5,729 nucleotides of DNA from an uncultured delta proteobacterium (GCA_903924805.1 CAIYCZ010000174.1:1-5729), one strand, 5' to 3'. Shown: positions 1 through 5,613, counted from the first letter of the stretch. Notes: generated by a model from the letters alone, not told the origin. Program-made: numbers and translations.

Positions 1-172
1 GGTCAACCTTTTTATTAAGTTCACGGATCATGGATGTGTTTAAATCTATCTTTTCATTTAACTCATTCTTGACATCATGCATTTCTTTCCTGAGAACATC
101 ATGCCCCTCAAGAACCAGATCAAACTTGCCGTTAATGTCTTCGAGTATAATCTCTAAATGATCTTTCTTCAT
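1..172 (-). CDS. N-terminal part of a small charged, probably coiled-coil hypothetical protein (runs off the left edge)
   Basis: The reading frame opens with ATG at 170-172 and stays open to the window edge, giving 57 complete codons without a stop. The protein begins MKKDHLEIILEDINGKFDLV. It is rich in Lys, Glu and Asp, with hydrophobic residues at heptad-like spacing (ILEDI, LVLEGHDVL, LNEKIDLN, IRELNKKVD), which suggests a long alpha-helix or coiled coil. It has no signal peptide or membrane segment, so it is probably cytoplasmic. From memory, short proteins starting MKKDH..I(L)EDI..KFD(L)VLEGH recur as unnamed hypotheticals in several environmental Gram-negative lineages; I know of no assigned function. 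A good promoter lies just upstream (211-239), so it appears to be its own transcription unit. No clear Shine-Dalgarno precedes the ATG (AGTAAATAAA). The C-terminus is outside the window. Confidence 0.72.
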   Translation of the reverse strand, partial: MKKDHLEIILEDINGKFDLVLEGHDVLRKEMHDVKNELNEKIDLNTSMIRELNKKVD

Positions 173-210
173 TTTATTTACTATGGGATTATTTAAAAAG
201 TCATAATGGT

Positions 211-239
211 TTTAAATCATTTTGAGAAACAGATGTCAA
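211..239 (-). promoter_or_regulatory. sigma70-type promoter for the left-edge hypothetical gene
   Basis: On the minus strand a perfect -35 hexamer TTGACA (234-239) is followed by a 17-bp spacer and a -10 element TTTAAA (211-216, 4 of 6 to consensus). TGA immediately precedes the -10, matching the extended -10 TGn motif. The predicted RNA start would lie about 30 nt upstream of the ATG at 172. The spacing and perfect -35 make a chance match unlikely, but no transcript evidence is available. Confidence 0.55.
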
Positions 240-266
240 CAGAAACTCTCTCTGGTAGTATAGTGC

Positions 267-2210
267 TTAAAAATAATAATTCCACAGTACTGCTGATTCC
301 GTCTGATAGATACCAAACGATTTTATCCGTGAGACCTCACAGGTGATACTTCTTTGGGTGCTTATGGCAAGGTTGTGCTTCATGGACAGTTCAAAAGTCT
401 TATGCTCATCTCCCAGCCCATAATATAATGCCCGCGCATTAAGAAGCATTGTCCAGCAGCCAGTCAAATGCTTTTTTAATCCTGTTGATGCGCCGATACC
501 CAGGGCGTAATTTTCCTTAAAAGAGCCTGCCCCGTTAATGTCTCCCTCGATCATGCCGTAAAAGAGCCCAAAAAATTTATTTGTATAGGAAAACCCTCCG
601 CCCGTATTCAACTGGTACACCAGATGGTCATGTCCGTCATGCAGCATTTTCTGGATGAACCCTGTTTTAACTTTCCATGAGAACGGCTTAAACAGCATGT
701 CCCGCGGCGCGAGCGAAATGATGTCTACCACATCAAGCTGCTTTAGTTGAATTTTATTTTTTGCGCTGTAATACCGCAGCGCCGTATTCAGAAACTGTAT
801 CTGTGAACCGCTGTCAAACCCTGCATCATTATCTATTAACGCATGGTAGGCAATCCGGTAGCGTATCTCCTCAAACCATGAGCCTTTTTTTAAGCCGAAT
901 CCGACACCGATCCTGCTTGAATTATGGCCCTTGTCAGGCTCCGGAGGCCTGGGCGGCTGATATGTCGCTTCCCCGGTCTTCCCCAGGCTGCTGCGCGTTT
1001 TGAGAAGTTTTAAAAAAAGATCTGTATAACGGTCTTTAGTGAGCTGTTTTTTTACATAGGAATACTGAAGATACTCTATGGCTAAATCAAGAATCTTTAT
1101 TTTATCCTGTTCGGATAGATCCTTTTCATTTAAAGCTTCAGGCTCAATTACGCCTTTGGCAAATTCTATAGCGGCTACCTGCTGCTCTCTATTTAAGGAT
1201 GAAGCAATATATTTTATTAATGTTGCTTTCGATGGCCGGTAATCCACTGTTTCAATAACACCAGCTTTTTGCAGCGCTTTAATGGTATCAACGGGAATAG
1301 TCCACCAGTTAAATTGATCGGTAAGATGCAGGGAGGGGCGTGCAGCTTCCAGTAAGAAAAGAATGGTATAGGAACAATTTTCGTCAAAGAAATAATAGTA
1401 AGAATATATGCCCTGCAGTTCCCATATGTGCATGATCATCTTTTTTACTTCGTCTTCGCTGAGATTTAAGCAATACTCCCAGATATCGCGCTGTCCGATA
1501 TCACTGTATTCCTGCACCTTCTGATAATAGGGCAAAATTGAAAAATAGCCTTTATAGAATCCGCTGAGACCTTTAAGTGCAAACACCAGCCCATTGGTTT
1601 CATCAGTAAACGCTGAATAATTGACTGCGTGGGACAGGAGTTTGCTTCTGGATGCTGTCTCGATATTGATGAACGTATGGCCAAACATCGAAGCCGGGTT
1701 ATTCATAAAGCCGGCAGGGAAAATCAGGGTTGCTGCCTTCGGTTTGATAACCTCCATGGTCGTATTGAATTTTGTGCATTCAGCAACCGGCATCCGGGAT
1801 TCATCAAACCCTAATTTCTCCTTAAGCCAGGTATAGCGTGCGATGAATCTGCACAGGGGCGGATTGACCGTGTCAGAGGGAGCATTAAATAATGCGCGCA
1901 GCGTTGCTTCAAGCTCAGCCTGCGGATTATGCTTCCCTTCGGGTGAAAGGAAAAAACGGGGGTCATCAATTAAACTTTCCACTCCGGACACGGTTTTCTT
2001 GTAATGCAGCAGGATATGCCAGTACCGGTCATTATAGAGCTGCTTTTGCTCTGCATCCTGAATCAGGCAATCAATATACGCTACATCCGTGCTGAGAACC
2101 GGGGGAATACCTGAAAACCATGAGCAGATAATAATATATAAAAAAAGAGATATGGATTTTTTTATCAATCCATATCTCTTTATAGGAGAGGTTATCACGC
2201 TAAAATACAC
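267..2210 (-). CDS. exported DUF4105 (Lnb N-terminal periplasmic domain) protein with C-terminal beta-barrel-like domain
   Basis: This 647-residue protein has the layout of the DUF4105/Lnb family. Residues 19-40 form a hydrophobic export signal. Residues 50-130 contain a W-x-x-LLHY / DDPRFFLSPEGK region resembling DUF7843. Residues 150-310 hold the DUF4105 core, with FGHTFINIE (His178), HAVNYSA (194-200) and DENCSYTILFLLEAARP (Cys279). A helical linker follows at 340-410. A conserved-looking PPRPPEPDKGHNSSR stretch (419-433) opens a C-terminal domain (DUF7840-like) of alternating hydrophobic/polar strands. That domain ends in ...LWNYYF; a terminal aromatic residue is typical of outer-membrane barrels. 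The biochemical function is unknown. The His-before-Cys order recalls circularly permuted NlpC/P60 thiol enzymes, which is my inference. The longest frame starts at a GTG (2208-2210), 2 nt after the DUF3015 stop and without a Shine-Dalgarno. A TTG at 2166-2168 gives MIKKSISLF..., a more classical signal peptide (633 aa), with AAGAGA 6 nt upstream. The start is therefore uncertain. It probably forms an operon with the DUF3015 gene. Confidence 0.87.
   Translation of the reverse strand: MYFSVITSPIKRYGLIKKSISLFLYIIICSWFSGIPPVLSTDVAYIDCLIQDAEQKQLYNDRYWHILLHYKKTVSGVESLIDDPRFFLSPEGKHNPQAELEATLRALFNAPSDTVNPPLCRFIARYTWLKEKLGFDESRMPVAECTKFNTTMEVIKPKAATLIFPAGFMNNPASMFGHTFINIETASRSKLLSHAVNYSAFTDETNGLVFALKGLSGFYKGYFSILPYYQKVQEYSDIGQRDIWEYCLNLSEDEVKKMIMHIWELQGIYSYYYFFDENCSYTILFLLEAARPSLHLTDQFNWWTIPVDTIKALQKAGVIETVDYRPSKATLIKYIASSLNREQQVAAIEFAKGVIEPEALNEKDLSEQDKIKILDLAIEYLQYSYVKKQLTKDRYTDLFLKLLKTRSSLGKTGEATYQPPRPPEPDKGHNSSRIGVGFGLKKGSWFEEIRYRIAYHALIDNDAGFDSGSQIQFLNTALRYYSAKNKIQLKQLDVVDIISLAPRDMLFKPFSWKVKTGFIQKMLHDGHDHLVYQLNTGGGFSYTNKFFGLFYGMIEGDINGAGSFKENYALGIGASTGLKKHLTGCWTMLLNARALYYGLGDEHKTFELSMKHNLAISTQRSITCEVSRIKSFGIYQTESAVLWNYYF
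2144..2181 (-). repeat. perfect 15-bp inverted repeat with T-run at the start of the DUF4105 gene (possible attenuator or start-occluding hairpin)
   Basis: Arms at 2144-2158 and 2167-2181 are exact reverse complements (AAAGAGATATGGATT on the minus strand) around an 8-nt loop. On the minus (sense) strand the second arm runs straight into more T, giving a six-T run that ends at 2141. This is the outline of an intrinsic terminator, although the stem has only 4 G:C pairs of 15. The first arm contains both the candidate Shine-Dalgarno (AAGAGA) and most of the candidate TTG start (2166-2168). The element therefore lies between or within the two genes, depending on which start is used. Confidence 0.6.
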
Positions 2211-2212
2211 AG

Positions 2213-2680
2213 CTATATATTTTGGGTTATAGTAACGATATGCTCGATAACGTCTGCCTCAGTAACCTGCGGCGAGGTGAATATACGATCGAAGTTGGTC
2301 TGAAGTTTTGTGTTAAAGGTGCTGCGGTTATTATCAGGCACACCCATTAATAGAGCCAGCGTATTCAGCGATTCTCCCTGGCCGCGGGCAATGTCCTTTG
2401 CAAGGTTATCCATGTTCTCTGCCACAAACTTATGCAGCATCTCACTTCCATAAAACTGTGGCGGCTGATTGCATTCAAGGGTGCCGGAGCTGATACCAAA
2501 GGTCTGGTTGCCCAGAATCCCGTTGGTAGTAGCAGCAGCGGTTTGCGACATCAGTCCCTCGTTATTCTCAAAAAGCATTGAGCCAAGCCCGCATCCGCAA
2601 TTCTTCTTAAGCCCGGCACCCGCATAGGCAATGTTGCATGCCACGGCACAGATGATTAAAGCAAACAATATTTTTTTCAT
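2213..2680 (-). CDS. exported DUF3015 family protein
   Basis: This 155-residue protein has a textbook Sec signal peptide: MKK, a hydrophobic stretch at residues 4-18, and a likely cut after AYA at residue 20. The mature part opens with the family hallmarks CGCGLGSMLFE (28-38), ATTNGILGNQTFGISSGTLEC (50-70) and a MLHKFVAENMDNLAKDIARG block (81-100), all characteristic of DUF3015. The mature protein keeps three Cys (28, 30, 70), which could form a disulfide in the periplasm. The rest is helical, with a LALLMGVP segment near 108-115. The function of the family is not known. Length is close to what I expect for the family. The ATG is firmly set by AAGGAGG seven nucleotides upstream. The stop is 2 nt before the longest DUF4105 frame, so the two are probably co-transcribed from the promoter at 2821-2850. 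Confidence 0.92.
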   Translation of the reverse strand: MKKILFALIICAVACNIAYAGAGLKKNCGCGLGSMLFENNEGLMSQTAAATTNGILGNQTFGISSGTLECNQPPQFYGSEMLHKFVAENMDNLAKDIARGQGESLNTLALLMGVPDNNRSTFNTKLQTNFDRIFTSPQVTEADVIEHIVTITQNI

Positions 2681-2687
2681 GGTCTAT

Positions 2688-2694
2688 CCTCCTT
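2688..2694 (-). promoter_or_regulatory. Shine-Dalgarno of the DUF3015 gene
   Basis: AAGGAGG on the minus strand lies seven nucleotides from the ATG at 2678-2680. This is a near-ideal site that fixes the start. It contrasts with the absent or weak sites in front of the other genes in the window. Confidence 0.9.
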
Positions 2695-2748
2695 TTTAAA
2701 AAATGTTTAGTTGGATAAATAACAATGCCTTCAGATTCTCTTTATAAT

Positions 2749-2760
2749 ATCACCTCCTTA
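2749..2760 (-). promoter_or_regulatory. orphan perfect Shine-Dalgarno in the DUF3015 leader
   Basis: The minus strand reads TAAGGAGGTGAT, a 12-nt complement of the usual 3' end of 16S rRNA, placed 68 nt upstream of the DUF3015 ATG. No ATG, GTG or TTG follows at a normal distance. The nearest in-frame possibilities are an ATT leading to a 5-codon frame (ATT ATA AAG AGA ATC TGA) and a more distant TTG starting a 9-codon frame. An 8-codon frame (ATG TGT GAT ATG ...) ends in the TAA that opens this motif. It may be a ribosome standby site, a leader-peptide site or a relic of a lost small gene. Confidence 0.5.
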
Positions 2761-2820
2761 TAAAAAAAGTATCATATCACACATAAGAGTCAAATGCTTT
2801 ACGTAAAAAACAGTATTGAA

Positions 2821-2850
2821 ACTATAGTAGAAAAAACTTTTTTATGTCAA
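2821..2850 (-). promoter_or_regulatory. strong sigma70-type promoter for the DUF3015-DUF4105 operon
   Basis: The minus strand carries TTGACA (2845-2850, perfect -35), an 18-bp spacer and TATAGT (2821-2826, 5 of 6 to the -10 consensus). The spacer includes A6-G-T6 (2831-2843), a symmetric A/T tract that may bend the DNA. The predicted RNA start is near 2813-2815, giving a leader of about 135 nt that carries the orphan Shine-Dalgarno. This places the two genes under separate control from the metal-transport genes upstream. Confidence 0.72.
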
Positions 2851-2916
2851 GCAAAAAGGCGCAAGAATGTACAGATGCTTCAAAAGAATGCGCTGGGGCG
2901 TCTCACCGCAATAGCC

Positions 2917-3726
2917 TTATGATCGCTGTCTCCGGTACATAAAAGCAACAACGAAGAAGATGAAATTCAGCATAACAATGGTTGCGCCGGTTGGAAGGTT
3001 TAACGTGAACGAAATGATGATACCGGCACCGACGGCAATGAGGCCAATTACCGTCGAAACAATTACCGCCGGCTTGAACCCCCGTGCTATCTGCAATGAT
3101 GTTACTGCGGGAAGAATCAAAAGAGATGATACCAGCAGTATTCCCACGACCCGCGTTGCAAGAACAATGGTAAGGGCGGTGGCAAGGATAAAGATAGTAT
3201 TGATTCTTTCTGTGTTAACACCGGTTGTCCGGGCAAATTCCTCATCAAAGGTTACGGAGAAAAGCTCATGGTAAAAAACAGAAATAGTCACCAGCACGGC
3301 TGCCGAAAGTGCTATGGAAATGATAACCTCTGTAGTGCTTACTGCCAGAATGTTGCCAAAGAGATAGCTGAAGAGGTCAACATTAAACCCGCCGCCAATG
3401 CTTGCCAGGATGGTCCCGCCGGCAATGCCCACAGAAGAGACAATGCCAATAGCCGCATCTCCATACAGCCGTGCGCGCTCGGTAAGTTTCAAAATCAACA
3501 GGGAGCACAGCATGACAACAGGGATGGAAACATAGATCGGCGAGAGGTGTAACGCAAGCCCGAGGGCAATGCTGCCAAACGTGACGTGCGCCAGTCCATC
3601 GCCGATAAGAGAAAATCGCCTCAGAACAAGAAATACGCCGAGTGTAGAGCACAGAATGGCTATAAAACATCCCGCAATCAGTGCCCGCTGGATAAATCCG
3701 TAGCTTAAAAAATTAATCAGATCCAT
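2917..3726 (-). CDS. znuB: zinc/manganese-type ABC transporter permease (ABC-3 family)
   Basis: The 269-residue protein is almost wholly hydrophobic, with about eight membrane segments (roughly 12-36, 48-60, 62-82, 92-110, 131-151, 176-213 as one or two, 218-240 and 246-264). It carries ABC-3 family signatures: RRFSLIGDGLAHVTFGSIALG (36-56, including His47), a LFSYLFGNIL stretch (118-127), the VVGILLVSSLLILPAVTS helix (193-210) that follows the cytoplasmic coupling region, and LPTGATIV near the C-terminus (244-251). It would form the inner-membrane channel for a divalent metal delivered by the binding protein and driven by the ATPase at 3868-4623. Length matches the family. The ATG lacks a visible Shine-Dalgarno (GGTTAGTTTTAAGTT precedes it), but the MDLINFLSYGFIQRAL opening is typical. 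It is separated from the ATPase gene by 141 bp of degenerate repeats. Zn versus Mn specificity cannot be settled from the permease. Confidence 0.93.
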   Translation of the reverse strand: MDLINFLSYGFIQRALIAGCFIAILCSTLGVFLVLRRFSLIGDGLAHVTFGSIALGLALHLSPIYVSIPVVMLCSLLILKLTERARLYGDAAIGIVSSVGIAGGTILASIGGGFNVDLFSYLFGNILAVSTTEVIISIALSAAVLVTISVFYHELFSVTFDEEFARTTGVNTERINTIFILATALTIVLATRVVGILLVSSLLILPAVTSLQIARGFKPAVIVSTVIGLIAVGAGIIISFTLNLPTGATIVMLNFIFFVVAFMYRRQRS

Positions 3727-3753
3727 AACTTAAAACTAACCACAAAGCACCTT

Positions 3754-3817
3754 TTGTACTGCGTACCGCGTTAATGCGTTATCATAACACAGTACTCCGT
3801 ACCCAGTACGCTGTACG
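3754..3817. repeat. degenerate 7-bp tandem repeats (NNGTACN) between the ATPase and permease genes
   Basis: On the plus strand two heptamers (TTGTACT, GCGTACC at 3754-3767) and, after a 22-bp interruption, four contiguous heptamers (CAGTACT, CCGTACC, CAGTACG, CTGTACG at 3790-3817) share an invariant GTAC at a fixed 7-bp period. GTAC is self-complementary, so the array could fold in several ways on either strand. Heptamer tandem arrays of other sequence are known in intergenic DNA of some bacteria, for example the STRR repeats of cyanobacteria. No protein-coding potential is seen here. Confidence 0.65.
3781..3789 (-). promoter_or_regulatory. possible extended -10 promoter for the permease gene
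   Basis: The minus strand reads TGTTATGAT, matching the extended -10 pattern TGn-TATAAT with one mismatch, about 55 nt upstream of the permease ATG. There is no recognisable -35 at the right distance (GTACTG at 17 bp). If active it would give internal transcription of the permease alone. This is a weak call that overlaps the repeat spacer. Confidence 0.22.
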
Positions 3818-3832
3818 TTTAATCTTTTTTAT

Positions 3833-3859
3833 CTCTGCGCTCTCTGCGTCCGCTGCGGT
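3833..3859. repeat. three degenerate 9-bp tandem repeats (CTCTGCGNN) just after the ATPase gene
   Basis: On the plus strand CTCTGCGCT, CTCTGCGTC and CGCTGCGGT follow each other with an exact 9-bp period, then GAAAC. From memory, strings of the form CTCTGCG..CTCTGCG..CTCTGCGGTGAAA are widespread in spacers of environmental bacteria. They end a few bases beyond the ATPase stop codon (3868-3870), as expected for an element that settles in spacers. Confidence 0.6.
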
Positions 3860-3867
3860 GAAACATA

Positions 3868-4623
3868 CTAACTGTGCCGGTGGCAGATGAGGGGCTGGGC
3901 GAACTCCCCAAAATAGCTTGCCATATCAGCTGATGAGCAGAAGTCTTCAAAACTCCCGAAGAAAATCAGCCGCTTGTCTATGTAGAGCAGCTTTGCCGCA
4001 TACTTGCCGATGTCTGCAATATCATGGGTAACGATGATTATGGTCACGCGATGCTGCGTATTTAATTCCCGCAGCGTATTGAAGAATTTGTCTCGTGTCT
4101 CAGGGTCAAGGGCAGTGGTGGGCTCGTCAAGAATTAAAAACTCGGGTTCATTGATAAGTGCGCGCGCCAGTAGCACCCGCTGCTGCTGCCCTCCCGAGAG
4201 CTCGCCAATGAGGCTATCCCTAATGTCCTGTATGTCAAGCAGTGAGAGGATATGGTTTAATTTCTCATCATCTGATTTATCTATCCGCCGGGGAAATCTT
4301 TTCCCGGCAAGAAGCCCCAGGGAAATTATTTCTTTAACCCGTGCAGGAAAGAACTGGTTGAAAGCGGTTATCTTCTGGGGGAGGTATCCGACTTTTTGCC
4401 AGTCGCCAAAATCTAACGGGCTGTGGCCAAACAGTGAAACACGGCCTTTCGTTGGCTGGGAAAGTCCCAGGATGGTTCTGATGAGTGTGGTTTTGCCTGA
4501 ACCATTCGGGCCGACCAGGCCGATATAGTCTCCGGCTTTTACGCTGAAGGATATGTCACATAACACATCTGAGGCATTATATTTAAAGGAAAGGTTGTCA
4601 GCTGATACAATAGCTACCTGCAT
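3868..4623 (-). CDS. znuC: zinc/manganese-type ABC transporter ATP-binding protein
   Basis: The 251-residue protein has every ABC ATPase element in order: Walker A GPNGSGKT (38-45), Q-loop Gln83 in GYLPQK, signature LSGGQ (142-146), Walker B FLILDEP (162-168), D-loop TALD (170-173) and switch His200 in IVTHD. The region between the Q-loop and the signature (FFPARVKEIISLGL, 91-104) is like that of metal-importer ATPases, whose VxExVxxG stretch contacts the permease. It would hydrolyse ATP at the inner face of the membrane to drive metal import. The gene starts 10 nt inside the end of the binding-protein gene (ATGCAGGTAG shared), implying translational coupling; only a weak GGA lies upstream. 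The C-terminus ends HRHS, a small His cluster. Assignment to metal import rests on the neighbours as much as on the sequence. Confidence 0.94.
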   Translation of the reverse strand: MQVAIVSADNLSFKYNASDVLCDISFSVKAGDYIGLVGPNGSGKTTLIRTILGLSQPTKGRVSLFGHSPLDFGDWQKVGYLPQKITAFNQFFPARVKEIISLGLLAGKRFPRRIDKSDDEKLNHILSLLDIQDIRDSLIGELSGGQQQRVLLARALINEPEFLILDEPTTALDPETRDKFFNTLRELNTQHRVTIIIVTHDIADIGKYAAKLLYIDKRLIFFGSFEDFCSSADMASYFGEFAQPLICHRHS

Positions 4624-5540
4624 TGCAGTCCAACAATAAGGTTTTTCAGGTTTTGTTCCATGATAGCAATAAAGGACACGCCCCTGGCCATCTCGTCCTT
4701 GGTAATGTTATGGGCAGCATTGAGTTTCAAAAGTGTCGCACCGGTTTCCCTTGCAATAGTCTCCGCCACGCGGGGATTCAATAGTTCCTCGTAGAATATA
4801 TGCGTGATGCGGTTGCGTTTCGTCAATTCACTTAATTCATAAAGCCGCTTTGGGGTTGGCTCTGAATCAGGTGAAAAACCATATGCAGCAACGTATCCGA
4901 GATGGTATCGCCGTGCCAGATAGCCAAAGGCAAAATGTCCGCCGTGTATGATAATCTTTTTTTCGCAGCGGGAAAGAGCATTCTGAAAGCGGGTGTCAAG
5001 AGCAGCAAGGGAGCTCTTGTAGGCTGCGGCGTTGTCAGTATAAAACGTTTTATTGACCGGATCCTTTTCAATAAACCCGGCACACATGGTATCAACCATT
5101 TTCTGCGCATAGGCAAGGTCAAGCCAGATATGGGGATCGGTTCCCCGGTGTTCATCCCTGTGGCCTGCAGATTCCTCTCGTGGAGCAATACCCGTGCTTG
5201 CGTCAATGACTAAAAGATTTTTCCCCTGTATTCCGGCTATGATATCTGCTACCCACGGCTCCATAGCAGCTCCTGTATAAATAAACATGTCAGCGTCATA
5301 TATTTTTATCATATCACGCGGCCTGGGCTCAAAGCTGTGGGATTCTACACCAGGAGGGATAAGAAGACTCACCCCTGCCCGGTCTTTTCCAATGTGTTTG
5401 GCAAAATCATAGAGAGGGAAGAGGCTGGTCACAACCACGAGCTTCCCCTTCTCATCCGCTCCCCCCGTATCTCTTTTGCAGGATGGACAGAGAGAAAGGA
5501 TTAAAAGAGAAACAATACATACCAGAATTAAGCGTCGCAT
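4614..5540 (-). CDS. znuA: zinc/manganese-type ABC transporter substrate-binding protein (cluster 9, probable lipoprotein)
   Basis: The 308-residue protein has the cluster-9 metal-binding fold. An export signal covers residues 1-21, and the core begins KLVVVTSLFPLYDFAKHIG (33-51). The first likely ligand is His68 in GVESHSFEPRP, followed by YTGAAMEPW (88-96). The second is His137 in DPHIWLD, and the third His202 in HGGHFAFGYLARRYHL. An acidic fourth ligand is likely in the C-lobe. A His rather than Glu at the third position favours zinc over manganese. The loop before DPH is short (GHRDEHRG, 126-133) and holds two His instead of the long His-rich loop of E. coli ZnuA. The signal ends LILSLCPSC, so lipidation at Cys18 or Cys21 is likely, although neither gives a textbook lipobox. 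No Shine-Dalgarno precedes the ATG, and the start codon lies inside a short repeat also found at 5692-5726. It is the first gene of the operon, followed by an overlapping ATPase gene. Confidence 0.93.
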   Translation of the reverse strand: MRRLILVCIVSLLILSLCPSCKRDTGGADEKGKLVVVTSLFPLYDFAKHIGKDRAGVSLLIPPGVESHSFEPRPRDMIKIYDADMFIYTGAAMEPWVADIIAGIQGKNLLVIDASTGIAPREESAGHRDEHRGTDPHIWLDLAYAQKMVDTMCAGFIEKDPVNKTFYTDNAAAYKSSLAALDTRFQNALSRCEKKIIIHGGHFAFGYLARRYHLGYVAAYGFSPDSEPTPKRLYELSELTKRNRITHIFYEELLNPRVAETIARETGATLLKLNAAHNITKDEMARGVSFIAIMEQNLKNLIVGLQCR

Positions 5541-5566
5541 AACAGCGTACTCGGTAGTTACTTACG
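5531..5566. repeat. short direct repeat, copy 1, spanning the znuA start
   Basis: On the plus strand AGCGTCGC-AT-AACA-GCG-TACTCGG-TAGTT-ACTTAC matches copy 2 at 5692-5721, with identical blocks AGCG, CGC, AACA, TACTCGG, AG and ACTTAC and small indels. This copy contains the first codons of the binding-protein gene, which is odd for an intergenic repeat. ACAGCGTACT inside it also matches the minus strand of the heptamer array at 3805-3814. Confidence 0.42.
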
Positions 5567-5613
5567 GGTCTTCTCGCAATCTAGTGTAATCTTAAAACTG
5601 CTCTGGCAGAAGG

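Noticed and set aside
173..266. Terminator between the DUF4105 gene and the left-edge gene
   Set aside because: The only self-complementary stretch (AATGGTTT/AAATCATT near 205-221) has a one-base loop and a G.T pair, overlaps the -10 element and has no T-run in the right place.
2761..2811. Second promoter in the DUF3015 leader (TTGACT on the minus strand near 2787-2792)
   Set aside because: The -35 is good, but the only -10 candidates are TACTTT (3 of 6) at 16 bp or GATACT at 14 bp. The upstream promoter is far better.
2853..2905. Possible rho-independent terminator after the permease gene (GCGCA...TGCGC followed by CTTTTTG)
   Set aside because: Only five base pairs close a loop of more than 20 nt, and the T-run is short. 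The sequence also runs directly into the promoter at 2845-2850. Not strong enough to call.
3778..3788. Palindrome GTTAT-C-ATAAC as a possible Zur operator for the metal-transport genes
   Set aside because: The gammaproteobacterial Zur box has GTTATANTATAAC, two bases longer between the arms, and normally lies before the first gene of the operon. This one lies in repeat DNA between the second and third genes and does not extend past five pairs.
3754..3859. CRISPR-like array in the znuC-znuB spacer
   Set aside because: The repeat units are 7 and 9 bp and mostly contiguous, with no 25-40 bp repeats, no regular unique spacers and no cas gene nearby.
4004..4528. A 174-codon open frame on the plus strand opposite the ATPase gene, and similar plus-strand frames elsewhere (761-1003, 2960-3274, 3268-3552, 4902-5213)
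   Set aside because: Each lies fully opposite a well-supported gene, is rich in Ser/Arg and low in recognisable motifs, and has no ribosome site. They are shadows of the real frames.
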